A stretch of DNA of 64,000 bases from Arthrobacter sp. ISL-72 (GTDB lineage Bacteria > Actinomycetota > Actinomycetes > Actinomycetales > Micrococcaceae), in NCBI RefSeq assembly GCF_018613755.1, contig NZ_JAGGPP010000007.1, positions 62,001-126,000 of the forward strand, in the 5' to 3' direction. Below the pieces are notes generated by a model. It ran no database searches and was not told the origin of the DNA. It was given only the letters and a program-made list of their open reading frames with translations. Below are positions 34,293-42,503 of this stretch, one piece after another (within the stretch, counting starts at the first letter, position 1; each line of letters starts with the position of its first letter). The translations under genes and the position numbers were made by a program.

Positions 34293-34918
34293 TGTCCTGC
34301 TCCTGTTTCTTGTTCCCCGAACGGGGTGGTTTGAGTTTGTTCCTTGAGTACCGGATGAAGGGCGACGACGAGGCGGTGCTTGCGCCCGCCCTTACCGCCG
34401 CCGTCGTGGTACTTGTCCACAAGGCGGGTGACCGCAACGCCGAGCTCCTCGGCGAAGGCGGCGCGGTCCGAGGCCGTGCGGAAGGTAATCTCGCCGTCGA
34501 TGGCAAACGTGGCCAGCTTCTGCCGCGCTGCGACGGCCCCGGCGATAAGCTTCCCCACTTCCTGGACCATGCGTGCGGCCAGCGCCAGCAGCCAAAAGGC
34601 GGAGAAACGGTCCGCGAACCGGTGCGGGTCCGGCGCCACGGACGCCAGCGCAGCCGGGGAAATCAGGTACGACGCGGCGGTGGCCTGCAGCACCCGTTCG
34701 GTGACGTTGCCTTTGCGGCGCTCCTCGACGAGCTGCACAAGGCCGTGCCGCTCCAGCGCCTTGAGATGGTAATTCACCTTCTGCCGCGGCAGCCCCACCT
34801 TGACAGCGAGCTGCGTCGCCGAGCCGGGTTCCGCCAGTTCCCGGAGGATGCGGGTCCGGATGGGGTCCAGCGAAGCTTCCGCCGCGGCCGGGTCCTCGAT
34901 CACTTCGATCTCCAACAT
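34289..34918 (-). CDS. ArsR-like winged-helix transcriptional regulator
   Basis: 209 residues. The winged helix is at about residues 18-75: LDPIRTRILRELAEPGSATQLAVKVGLPRQKVNYHLKALERHGLV, followed by a wing VEERRKGNVTERV, then a helical C-terminal domain of about 120 residues. No metal-binding Cys are seen. It is co-transcribed with the SRPBCC gene through an ATGA overlap. Promoter elements lie so close that the mRNA may be leaderless, and a palindrome overlapping the -35 suggests autorepression. Confidence 0.87.
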   Translation of the reverse strand: MLEIEVIEDPAAAEASLDPIRTRILRELAEPGSATQLAVKVGLPRQKVNYHLKALERHGLVQLVEERRKGNVTERVLQATAASYLISPAALASVAPDPHRFADRFSAFWLLALAARMVQEVGKLIAGAVAARQKLATFAIDGEITFRTASDRAAFAEELGVAVTRLVDKYHDGGGKGGRKHRLVVALHPVLKEQTQTTPFGEQETGAGQ

Positions 34919-34924
34919 GGCTTA

Positions 34925-34954
34925 AGTATCGTCACCGACAATTTTATTTGTCAA
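34925..34954 (-). promoter_or_regulatory. Promoter with overlapping palindrome for the ArsR-like operon
   Basis: On the minus strand TTGACA (34949-34954) and GATACT (34925-34930) are separated by 18 bp. An imperfect palindrome GACAAATAAAATTGTC (34937-34952) overlaps the -35. Transcription would begin within a few bases of the ATG at 34918, and no ribosome site precedes it. Confidence 0.55.
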
Positions 34955-34996
34955 GAACTTTTTTCTCGTCGGTGTTGCGACTTCGCCGGAACGGTG

Positions 34997-35026
34997 CGAG
35001 ATCGCCGGAAGGTTCCGGCGATCTCG
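34997..35026. repeat. Perfect 14-bp inverted repeat (GCCGGAA element)
   Basis: CGAGATCGCCGGAA (34997-35010) and TTCCGGCGATCTCG (35013-35026) are perfect reverse complements with a 2-nt spacer. Related CGACTTCGCCGGAA and GCGACTTCGG blocks flank it (34978-35045), so the element is about 70 bp. No second copy was seen in this window. Confidence 0.75.
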
Positions 35027-35083
35027 TATGGTTCAGGCGACTTCGGAAGCATGCTCGACGGCACAAAGTAGAATGGACCGGTG

Positions 35084-36031
35084 ATGCAATCCCCCCTTCC
35101 CGTACGCGACGGCGTCAACGCGACCCGCTTGCGCCTCCCGGACGAGGGGCCGTGGGACACCGCCATGGACTACATGATGCACCGCTGGGGCCACATCGAC
35201 CCGCAGGGCATCGAGGACCGGTTCGACGCCGGCGAGATCGTGGGCGAGGGCGGCATCCCCCTCGACCGCCGCACCCGCCTCGAGGACCACACCTTCATCT
35301 GGTACTACCGCACCCTCCCGCCGGAGACGCGGCTGCCCGTGGAACTGAACATCCTGCACCAGGACGACCACATCCTTGTGGTGGACAAACCCCATTTCCT
35401 GCCCACCACTCCCGGCGGCACCTACATCCAGGAATCAGCCCTGGTACGGCTCCGCAACCAGCTGGAGCTACCGGACCTGATCCCCATGCACCGGCTGGAC
35501 CGGATGACGGCCGGCATCCTCCTGCTCTCCACCAACCCTGAAACCCGCGGAAAGTACCAGGTGCTGTTCGAGAAGCGGCAGGTCCAAAAGGAGTACGAGT
35601 GCGTGTCCGCCGCGGAACCGATGGCCGGCTATCCCGCCGTCGACTTCCCCGTGGTGGTGCGGAACCGGATGACCAAGTCCCGCAGCTACCTCCTCGCAGA
35701 GGTCATCGACGGCGAACCCAATGCGGAAACCCGCATCGACCTGATGAAAACGTTCGACGCCGGCACTTCCGCCGGAGCGCCCGGGCGGCGCGCGCTGTAC
35801 CGGCTTGAGCCGCACTCGGGGAAGACCCACCAGCTCAGGGTCCACATGGCCTCACTTGGCCTGGGAATCGTGAACGACGCGTTCTACCCGGACCTGCTGG
35901 ACAAGGCCCCCGACAATTACACCAAGCCGCTCCAGCTGCTGGCCCGCGGGATCCGGTTCGTGGATCCCATGACCAAGCAGCCGGTGGAATACCGCAGCCG
36001 GCTCCAGCTCAGCGAAGCTCCGGCCTCCTGA
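35084..36031 (+). CDS. RluA-family RNA pseudouridine synthase
   Basis: 315 residues. The catalytic motif MHRLDRMTAGILLLS contains the essential Asp, the LVVDKPHFLPT motif precedes it, and EPHSGKTHQLRVHMASLGLGIVNDAFYP is the RluA substrate-binding region. The N-terminal ~85 residues replace an S4 domain. It isomerises uridine in rRNA or tRNA; the exact site is not predictable. ATG 35084 is used; the GTG one codon earlier is possible. Confidence 0.93.
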   Translation: MQSPLPVRDGVNATRLRLPDEGPWDTAMDYMMHRWGHIDPQGIEDRFDAGEIVGEGGIPLDRRTRLEDHTFIWYYRTLPPETRLPVELNILHQDDHILVVDKPHFLPTTPGGTYIQESALVRLRNQLELPDLIPMHRLDRMTAGILLLSTNPETRGKYQVLFEKRQVQKEYECVSAAEPMAGYPAVDFPVVVRNRMTKSRSYLLAEVIDGEPNAETRIDLMKTFDAGTSAGAPGRRALYRLEPHSGKTHQLRVHMASLGLGIVNDAFYPDLLDKAPDNYTKPLQLLARGIRFVDPMTKQPVEYRSRLQLSEAPAS

Positions 36032-36050
36032 GCCGCGGGAGCGCCCGGGC

Positions 36051-36092
36051 CTGAAACCGGACGCCTGAAACCGGACCGCTGAATCCGGCGGC
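36051..36092. repeat. Three tandem 14-bp repeats
   Basis: CTGAAACCGGACGC, CTGAAACCGGACCG and CTGAATCCGGCGGC follow each other directly between the pseudouridine synthase stop and the DedA-type gene. No function assigned. Confidence 0.8.
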
Positions 36093-36108
36093 CCAAATGA
36101 GGTACGTT

Positions 36109-36756
36109 GTGGCCATGGACCTGGCCAACGCCGACACCTGGGGCGCGGCGATCTATTTCTGGATCATCCCCGTCGTGCTGGGTGACGCCATTTTCCCGCC
36201 GGTCCCCTCCGAAATGGTCGTGATCACCGGCGGCGCGCTCTCCGCAGACGGCCGTGCCAACGTGCTGCTGGTGGGCCTGCTTGCCGCGTTCGCGTCCTGG
36301 ATCGGCGATGTGGTGGTGTTCCAGCTGTTCAAGCGCCGCCTCAGTCATGTCCTGGACCGGTGGCGGTGGGGCCGGAAATTCCACAGCGGAATCCACGCCG
36401 CCATCGCCAAGGCAGGCCGTTCCACTACGTACGGCGCCATCATTGGCGTCCGGTTCATTCCGGGAGGACGGCTCGCGACGTCGGCCGCCGCCGGAATCGC
36501 CGACGTAACCACCCGCGCCTTCAGTTTCTGCACGGCGCTCGGCGGCATTCTCTGGGCCGCGTGGCTAACGGGACTCGGCTATTTCACCGGCTCCGCAACC
36601 AGGCTGCCGTTCTGGGCCAGTTCCCTGATCGGCGTCGCCGTCGGCCTGGTGATCGGCGCCGTGGTGGGGATGATTGTCACCCGCCGCCGCGGCAGCCGTT
36701 CCCCCGTGGACGAACCGGCCGACGGGGAAACCCCCGGCGCCGCGCCTTCGGGTTAG
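36109..36756 (+). CDS. DedA/VTT-domain membrane protein
   Basis: 215 residues with about five membrane helices. IPVVLGDAIFPPVPSEMVVITGGAL is the amphipathic re-entrant DedA motif, GVRFIPGGRLATSAAAGI the conserved FxRFxPGxR-type motif, and WAAWLTGLGYFTG another hallmark. DedA proteins flip phospholipids or undecaprenyl phosphate across the membrane. GTG 36109 (GAGG 5 nt before it) is preferred; ATG 36115 or 36097 are alternatives. The stop overlaps the convergent gene's stop by 4 bp. Confidence 0.87.
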   Translation: MAMDLANADTWGAAIYFWIIPVVLGDAIFPPVPSEMVVITGGALSADGRANVLLVGLLAAFASWIGDVVVFQLFKRRLSHVLDRWRWGRKFHSGIHAAIAKAGRSTTYGAIIGVRFIPGGRLATSAAAGIADVTTRAFSFCTALGGILWAAWLTGLGYFTGSATRLPFWASSLIGVAVGLVIGAVVGMIVTRRRGSRSPVDEPADGETPGAAPSG

Positions 36757-37058
36757 ACGGGAGCCCAGCGGCCGCGGCTGCGGCGGAGCACCATAAGTGC
36801 ACCGGTCACCGCAACGCGTTCGACGGTGTCGCGCATCATGGCTGCCGATTCGCGCGCCTGGCTGTTCTCACCGCTGAACTCGGTTGCCTCCACGAGGAAC
36901 CGGAGGTTGAGCTCGGGTACTCCGCCGGTGATCTGCAGCTGGTTCGATTCCACGTGGTGCCTCGTTTCCAGGGCTTCGACGGCCGCAGCCATCACGGCCT
37001 CGGGAGCGTTGCCCGGCTTCAGCCCGGTGATTCTGAGTCTGGTTTGGAACGACGGCAT
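36753..37058 (-). CDS. Small hypothetical protein
   Basis: 101 residues from ATG 37058 (MPSFQTRLRITGLKPGNAPEAVM). An alternating strand/helix pattern suggests a small ferredoxin-like fold, and the tail is basic (LMVLRRSRGRW). No family recognised. An upstream extension of the frame would run through the palindromic repeat at 37075-37143 and is rejected for that reason. Confidence 0.55.
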   Translation of the reverse strand: MPSFQTRLRITGLKPGNAPEAVMAAAVEALETRHHVESNQLQITGGVPELNLRFLVEATEFSGENSQARESAAMMRDTVERVAVTGALMVLRRSRGRWAPV

Positions 37059-37074
37059 GGGAACAACCCTAGCG

Positions 37075-37143
37075 TTAGCGCGAACCGGCAGGTGACAACT
37101 GCAAATCCTCATCCCCACGGCATTAGCTGCCAGTTCGCGCTAG
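37075..37143. repeat. Palindromic repeat, GCGCGAAC family (diverged copy)
   Basis: TTAGCGCGAACCGGCAG (37075-37091) and CTGCCAGTTCGCGCTAG (37127-37143) are reverse complements at 15 of 17 positions. The right arm contains the TAG stop of the NiCoT gene. CTGCCAGTTCGCGCT also occurs at 56457-56471. Confidence 0.8.
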
Positions 37144-38270
37144 CCTTCCGGGACAGTGTCCGTGTCGCGAACCGGGGCAGCCCAGCGTTCCTCGATGTGC
37201 CCGAACCGCCACACTCCCAGCGCGAGAATCCACGTGCAGACGAAGAGCCCGACGACGGTGTATCCGACCGAATCCAGGTCGATGCCGCCGATGGCGGCCA
37301 GCGGGCCGGTGCTGATCCCGGTACGTTCCACGAGGATGGAGATCAGTTCAATAGACCCGATCCCCAGGGCGACGGCGACAGACAGGGCCGTGATGACGAT
37401 GTTGTAGTAGACCCGGCGGACCGGTCTGGACAGCGCCCACCCGTAGGCGAAGTTCATAAGGCAGCCGTCCAGCGAATCCAGCAGGCTCATCCCCGCCGCG
37501 AACAGGATGGGAAGCGTCAGAATCGCGTACCAGGGAAGCGCCGAAGCGGCCGCACCGCCGGCGAGGATCAGCAGGCTGACCTCCGTGGCCGTGTCGAATC
37601 CCAGTCCGAACAGCAGGCCCACCCCGTAAACCTGCCAGGGATGGGTGATTAGCCGGGTGGTCCGCCCGAACACCCTGTACAGCAGCCCGGGTGCCGCTGT
37701 CTGGCCGGCGAGGTCGGCCCCGCCGCCGTCGCTTCGCAGCCGCAGGACCGACTTGATGATGCCACGCAGCACGGCCAGGTTCAGGATGCCGATGCAGACG
37801 AGGAACAGCCCCGAGACGGCGGTCCCCACGAGCCCCAGGAAAGCGTGCAGGTCAGCCGTCCCGACCGCTGTCCGGTCAGCGAGGCCCCGGATCCCGGCCG
37901 CCAACAGCGCGCACAAGCCGAACACCACACTTGAGTGGCCCAACGAAAACCAGAAGCCCACGGACATGCTGCGTCTGCCTTCGGCGCGGAGCTTGCGGGT
38001 GATGTTGTCGATTGCCGCAATGTGGTCCGCGTCGAAGGCGTGCCGCAAGCCCAGCGTGTAGGCCGCCACGCCAAGACCAATACCAAACGCGCCCGTTGAA
38101 GCGGCAGGGAGGTGTCCGGGGGCGACGACGCCCGCCAGCATTCCCCAGCCCAGGATATGAAGAACGGCAACGAACGTGGCCATGCAGCCGACCGAGGCCC
38201 ACTCCCGGCCCGACAGTGCACAGGTTGCGCCGCGGATTCTACCCGGACGCGCAGCCTCCGGTTGCTTCAT
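37140..38270 (-). CDS. NiCoT family high-affinity nickel/cobalt permease
   Basis: 376 residues, about eight membrane helices. Signature motifs: LRHAFDADHIAAIDN (metal-binding H-x4-DH), FSLGHSSVVF, LLFGLGFDTATEVSLL, and LFAAGMSLLDSLDG. It imports Ni2+ (or Co2+) by secondary transport. It stands divergent from the hydrogenase operon whose first genes, hypA and hypB, insert nickel, so supplying nickel to the hydrogenase is the obvious role. The stop codon lies in a palindromic repeat arm. Confidence 0.94.
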   Translation of the reverse strand: MKQPEAARPGRIRGATCALSGREWASVGCMATFVAVLHILGWGMLAGVVAPGHLPAASTGAFGIGLGVAAYTLGLRHAFDADHIAAIDNITRKLRAEGRRSMSVGFWFSLGHSSVVFGLCALLAAGIRGLADRTAVGTADLHAFLGLVGTAVSGLFLVCIGILNLAVLRGIIKSVLRLRSDGGGADLAGQTAAPGLLYRVFGRTTRLITHPWQVYGVGLLFGLGFDTATEVSLLILAGGAAASALPWYAILTLPILFAAGMSLLDSLDGCLMNFAYGWALSRPVRRVYYNIVITALSVAVALGIGSIELISILVERTGISTGPLAAIGGIDLDSVGYTVVGLFVCTWILALGVWRFGHIEERWAAPVRDTDTVPEG

Positions 38271-38312
38271 GGTCCAGCCTCGGGTTCCATCTGCGATTGA
38301 ACTGCCATGGTG

Positions 38313-38334
38313 ACTTCGCCGCTTTAGCGGAAGT
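38313..38334. promoter_or_regulatory. Imperfect inverted repeat between nickel permease and hypA
   Basis: ACTT-CG-CCGCT-TT-AGCGG-AAGT forms a near-perfect hairpin/palindrome in the 136-bp divergent gap. It might be an operator shared by nickel uptake and hydrogenase genes. No regulator gene is adjacent. Confidence 0.35.
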
Positions 38335-38358
38335 ATACGCCGGTGTCAATCAGGGTGG

Positions 38359-38387
38359 TTGCGTTTTATCCGGGGCGAGCCTATCTT
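38359..38387 (+). promoter_or_regulatory. Predicted promoter of the hydrogenase operon
   Basis: TTGCGT (38359-38364) and TATCTT (38382-38387) are 17 bp apart, 20 bp before the hypA ATG; a strong AGGAAGGAG ribosome site follows directly. Confidence 0.45.
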
Positions 38388-38406
38388 GGCAGGAAGGAGC
38401 GCGACC

Positions 38407-38736
38407 ATGCACGAACTCTCTATCACGCAGAGCCTGATCGATGCCGTTCTCGACCGTACCGGAGAACGGATAGTCACTGCGGTCAACCTCCGGGTTGGGC
38501 CGTTGTCCGGCGTCCTTCCGGATGCCATGCGATTCTGTTTTGACGTTGCTTCGGCCGGCACGCCCCTCGAGGGTGCGAGGCTCATGATCGACGAACCACA
38601 GGGCCTGGCCCGTTGCCGGAGCTGCGACGACGAATTCGAACTGGCCGACCTGATCCTGCTTTGCCACTGTGGAAGCGCGGACGTGGAAGTCCTCCGTGGC
38701 CGTGAACTCATGCTGATGTCGGTGGAGGTGGCATAG
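38407..38736 (+). CDS. hypA: Hydrogenase nickel-insertion protein HypA
   Basis: 109 residues. The conserved N-terminus MHELSITQSL carries the His2 nickel ligand, fixing the start at 38407 within a longer open frame. The zinc loop is CRSCDDEFE...CHCGS (CxxC and CxC; the second pair is tighter than the common CxxC). HypA works with HypB to deliver Ni2+ to the hydrogenase large subunit. First gene of the operon. Confidence 0.94.
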   Translation: MHELSITQSLIDAVLDRTGERIVTAVNLRVGPLSGVLPDAMRFCFDVASAGTPLEGARLMIDEPQGLARCRSCDDEFELADLILLCHCGSADVEVLRGRELMLMSVEVA

Positions 38737-38739
38737 CAA

Positions 38740-39597
38740 ATGTGTACAACGTGCGGATGCGGCGACGAGGCCAACACCAGGGTTTCTGCACTTCAGGAAC
38801 CGGAGATCCCGGTGCTGCCTGTGCAGCTGCACGAGCACGCGCATGATCATGGCGACGGGCACGGGCACCAGCACCCGCATGACCAAGGCCACGAGCACCA
38901 CCATCCCGAAACCATCCCGCTGGAGCAGAACCTGCTGGCCAAGAACGACCTGCTGGCGGCAAGGAACCGTGGCTGGCTGGAAGGCCGTGGAATCCGGGCG
39001 CTCAACGTGATGAGCTCACCAGGGGCAGGCAAGACCACGCTGTTGGTGCGCACCCTCACGGACCTCGGGGACGGGCTGCGGGCCGGAGTCGTCGAAGGCG
39101 ACCAGGAGACCTCCCTCGACGCGGACCGCATCCGCGCCGTGGGACGGCCCGTCATCCAGATCAACACCGGGGCCGGCTGCCATCTGGATGCCGGCATGCT
39201 CCGGCGCGGGCTCGATGCCTTGGATCCGGAGACCGGGTCAACGGTGTTCATCGAAAATGTAGGCAACCTTGTCTGCCCTGCGCTGTTTGATCTTGGTGAA
39301 GCAGCCAAAGTAGTGATCGTTTCGGTAACGGAAGGTGATGACAAACCGCACAAATACCCGCACATGTTCATGGCAGCCGATCTGGTGATCGTCAACAAAT
39401 CGGACCTGCTCCCCTACGTCGATTTCGACGTCGACGGTTTCCGTCGCCGCACCCGGCAGATCAACCCGCGCACCGAATTCCTGGTCCTCTCGGCCACCAC
39501 CGGCGATGGCCTCGCCGGCTGGTACGACTGGCTTAGCGGCACCAGTTCCCGGTCATCCACCTTGACTGAGTCTTTAACAGACACACTGAGCCCGTAA
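38740..39597 (+). CDS. hypB: Hydrogenase nickel-insertion GTPase HypB
   Basis: 285 residues. The N-terminal CTTCGC high-affinity metal motif is followed by a His-rich stretch (HEHAHDHGDGHGHQHPHDQ and more) that can store nickel. The GTPase domain has the P-loop SSPGAGKTTLL near residue 92, EGDQETSLDADRI, the metal-site NTGAGCHLDAGM, and NKSDLLPY for guanine. It lies 3 bp after hypA. The His-rich segment means one protein combines storage and insertion. Confidence 0.96.
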   Translation: MCTTCGCGDEANTRVSALQEPEIPVLPVQLHEHAHDHGDGHGHQHPHDQGHEHHHPETIPLEQNLLAKNDLLAARNRGWLEGRGIRALNVMSSPGAGKTTLLVRTLTDLGDGLRAGVVEGDQETSLDADRIRAVGRPVIQINTGAGCHLDAGMLRRGLDALDPETGSTVFIENVGNLVCPALFDLGEAAKVVIVSVTEGDDKPHKYPHMFMAADLVIVNKSDLLPYVDFDVDGFRRRTRQINPRTEFLVLSATTGDGLAGWYDWLSGTSSRSSTLTESLTDTLSP

Positions 39598-39618
39598 GGG
39601 CCGCCGAAAGAGGCAACG

Positions 39619-40677
39619 ATGCCTACTGAAACTTCACTCAAGGCCGAAGAAGCCCTTATTCACGTGCTATGGATCAACGCAGGGCTCAGCTGCGACGGCG
39701 ATTCCGTAGCTTTGACCGCGGCCACCCAGCCCAGCGTCGAGGAGATAGCCCTCGGCGCCTTGCCTGGCCTACCGCGCATCGCGATGCATTGGCCCCTGAT
39801 CGACTTCGAGTGCGGCCCGCAGGAAGGGGCCGACTACTTCCTGGAATGGTTCCGCAAGGCTGACCGCGGCGAACTGGAGCCGTTTGTCCTGGTGGTGGAG
39901 GGCTCGATCCCCAATGAGAAACTCCACGATCCCGGCGGATACTGGTGCGGCTTCGGGAACGACCTCGAGACCGGCCAGCCAATCACCACCAGCGAGTGGC
40001 TGGATCGTCTGGCACCCAAAGCCACGGCCATCATCGCAGCGGGTACCTGCGCCACGTACGGCGGCATCCACGCGATGGCGGGAAACCCCACCGGCGCCAT
40101 GGGAGTGCCGGACTACCTCGGCTACGACTGGAAATCGAAGGCAGGAATCCCCATTGTGTGCGTCCCCGGATGCCCCATCCAGCCGGACAACCTCTCCGAA
40201 ACCATGACGTACCTGCTCTACCAGGCCACGGGCCAGGCACCGATGATTCCGCTGGACGACGCACTCCGGCCCACTTGGCTGTTCGGGAAGACCGTCCATG
40301 AGGGCTGTGACCGGGCCGGATACTACGAGCAGGGTGACTTTGCCACGGAATACGGCTCCCCCAAGTGCATCGTCAAGCTTGGCTGCTGGGGCCCCGTGGT
40401 CAAGTGCAACGTGCCAAAGCGCGGCTGGATGAACGGCATCGGCGGCTGCCCGAACGTGGGCGGCATCTGTATCGGCTGCACCATGCCGGGGTTCCCGGAC
40501 AAATTCATGCCCTTCATGGATGAGCCACCCGGTGGGAAGCTCTCGACGAGCACGATCCGCCCTTATGGCTCGGCGATCAGGGCATTGCGCGGCATCACCA
40601 CGCACACGCTGGACCAGGAGCCCAAGTGGCGCCGGCCCGGACCCGAACTCCTTACCGGTGCCAAGCGCACCTGGTAG
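39619..40677 (+). CDS. hhyS: [NiFe]-hydrogenase small subunit, group 1h (formerly group 5)
   Basis: 352 residues, carrying the iron-sulfur clusters that pass electrons from the active site. There is no twin-arginine signal or membrane anchor, so the enzyme stays in the cytoplasm. The proximal-cluster motif reads LSCDGDSVAL: the second Cys of the usual CxxC is Asp28, as known for the Ralstonia eutropha actinobacterial-type hydrogenase, where the cluster has three Cys and one Asp. Further cluster Cys occur in AAGTCATYGG, VCVPGCPIQPDN, HEGCDRAGYYEQ, LGCWGPVVKCNVPKRG and GGCPNVGGICIGCTMP. The group is linked to oxygen-tolerant oxidation of trace H2. Confidence 0.95.
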   Translation: MPTETSLKAEEALIHVLWINAGLSCDGDSVALTAATQPSVEEIALGALPGLPRIAMHWPLIDFECGPQEGADYFLEWFRKADRGELEPFVLVVEGSIPNEKLHDPGGYWCGFGNDLETGQPITTSEWLDRLAPKATAIIAAGTCATYGGIHAMAGNPTGAMGVPDYLGYDWKSKAGIPIVCVPGCPIQPDNLSETMTYLLYQATGQAPMIPLDDALRPTWLFGKTVHEGCDRAGYYEQGDFATEYGSPKCIVKLGCWGPVVKCNVPKRGWMNGIGGCPNVGGICIGCTMPGFPDKFMPFMDEPPGGKLSTSTIRPYGSAIRALRGITTHTLDQEPKWRRPGPELLTGAKRTW

Positions 40678-40705
40678 CCACCCCACTTCCAGACAGGTGA
40701 AGAAC

Positions 40706-42499
40706 ATGACCTCAACGATTCCTATGCCTTCCGGAAGCGGAACGGGCAACAACAATCTGGTGGAGATGGCCTGGGACCCCATCACGAGGATCGTCGGCAG
40801 CCTCGGCATCTATACGAAGATCGACTTCGCGAACAACCAGGTGGTGGAATGCAAGAGCACTTCCTCCATCTTCCGCGGCTACTCCATCTTCATGAAGGGC
40901 AAGGATCCGCGGGACGCCCACTTCATCACCAGCCGCATCTGCGGTATCTGCGGTGACAACCATGCAACGTGCTCCTGCTATACGCAGAACATGGCCTACG
41001 GCGTGAAGCCGCCGAACCTGGGTGAGTGGATCGTCAATATGGGTGAAGCCGCCGAGTACATGTTCGACCACAACATCTTCCAGGAAAACCTCGTCGGCGT
41101 GGACTACTGCGAAAAGATGGTGTCCGAGACCAACCCCGGCGTCCTTGCCAAGGCTGAAAACACCCGGGCCCCGCACGAAGGCGAGCACGGCTACCGCACG
41201 ATAGCGGACATCATGCGCTCGCTGAACCCCTTCACCGGAGAGTTCTATCGGGAGGCACTGCAGGTCAGCCGCGCCACCCGCGAGATGTTCTGCCTCATGG
41301 AGGGCCGCCACGTGCACCCGTCCACGCTCTATCCGGGCGGTGTGGGGACTGTTGCCACGATCCAGCTGATGACGGACTACATCACCCGGCTCATGCGGTA
41401 CGTGGAGTTCATGAAGAAGGTCGTGCCCATGCATGACGACCTCTTCGACTTCTTCTACGAGGCCCTGCCCGGCTACGAACAGGTGGGGCTGCGCCGCACG
41501 CTGCTGGGCTGCTGGGGCTCGCTGCAGGACCCCGACTACTGCAACTTCGAGTACAAGGACATGACGGAGTGGGGCCGGAAGATGTTCGTGACCCCCGGTG
41601 TTGTGGTGGACGGGAAACTCGTTACCACGGACCTGGTGCGGATCAACCTTGGCATCCGGATCATGCTCGGCTCCTCCTACTACGAGGACTGGGAAAACCA
41701 GGAGATGTTCGTGACCCGTGATCCGCTGGGCAATCCGGTGGACCGGCGCCACCCCTGGAACCAGCACACCAATCCACGGCCGCAGAAGCGGGACCTCTCG
41801 GAGAAGTACAGCTGGGTCATGTCCCCGCGGTGGTTCGACGGCGAGAACAACCTGGCGTTGGACACCGGCGGCGGCCCGCTGGCGCGCCTCTGGGCAACGG
41901 CCCTGGCCGGGCTGGTGGACATCGGCTACATCAAGGCAACCGGCAGGAGCGTACAGATCAACCTGCCCAAGACCGCGCTGAAGGGTCCTGTGTCCTTGGA
42001 GTGGAACATCCCGCAGTGGAGCAACACCCTCGAACGCAACCGGGCCCGCAGCTACTTCCAGGCCTACGCCGCGGCCGCCGCCCTGCACTTCGCGGAAAAG
42101 GCCCTGGAGGAAATCCGTGCCGGACGCACCAAGACCTGGGAGACCTTCGAAGTTCCGGATGAGGCCATCGGCTGCGGCTTCACTGAGGCGGTGCGCGGCG
42201 TCCTGTCCCACCACATGGTGATCCGGGACGGGAAGATCGCCAACTACCATCCGTATCCGCCGACTCCCTGGAACGCGAGCCCCACTGATTCGTCCGGGAT
42301 CGCCGGACCATATGAGGACGCCGTGCAGGGGCAGCCGATCTTCGAGGAGAACGACCGCGAGCATTTCAAGGGCATCGACATCATGCGGACCGTCCGCAGC
42401 TTTGATCCGTGCCTGCCCTGCGGTGTCCACATGTACCTGGGCAACGGCCAGACCCTCGAGCAGCTGCACTCCCCCACCCAGACCCTGACCGGCGAGTAA
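40706..42499 (+). CDS. hhyL: [NiFe]-hydrogenase large subunit, group 1h
   Basis: 597 residues from ATG 40706 (AGACAGGTGA before it); the frame is open upstream but overlaps hhyS. The NiFe site is bound by four Cys: the L1 motif RICGICGDNH (Cys79, Cys82) and the L2 motif DPCLPCGVH (Cys569, Cys572). After the L2 His, a 22-residue tail (MYLGNGQTLEQLHSPTQTLT...) remains for removal by a maturation protease, encoded at 46323. DPITRIVGSLGIYTKID and CKSTSSIFRGYSIFMKGKDP are family landmarks. Catalyses H2 oxidation. Confidence 0.97.
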   Translation: MTSTIPMPSGSGTGNNNLVEMAWDPITRIVGSLGIYTKIDFANNQVVECKSTSSIFRGYSIFMKGKDPRDAHFITSRICGICGDNHATCSCYTQNMAYGVKPPNLGEWIVNMGEAAEYMFDHNIFQENLVGVDYCEKMVSETNPGVLAKAENTRAPHEGEHGYRTIADIMRSLNPFTGEFYREALQVSRATREMFCLMEGRHVHPSTLYPGGVGTVATIQLMTDYITRLMRYVEFMKKVVPMHDDLFDFFYEALPGYEQVGLRRTLLGCWGSLQDPDYCNFEYKDMTEWGRKMFVTPGVVVDGKLVTTDLVRINLGIRIMLGSSYYEDWENQEMFVTRDPLGNPVDRRHPWNQHTNPRPQKRDLSEKYSWVMSPRWFDGENNLALDTGGGPLARLWATALAGLVDIGYIKATGRSVQINLPKTALKGPVSLEWNIPQWSNTLERNRARSYFQAYAAAAALHFAEKALEEIRAGRTKTWETFEVPDEAIGCGFTEAVRGVLSHHMVIRDGKIANYHPYPPTPWNASPTDSSGIAGPYEDAVQGQPIFEENDREHFKGIDIMRTVRSFDPCLPCGVHMYLGNGQTLEQLHSPTQTLTGE

Positions 42500-42503
42500 G
42501 GCG

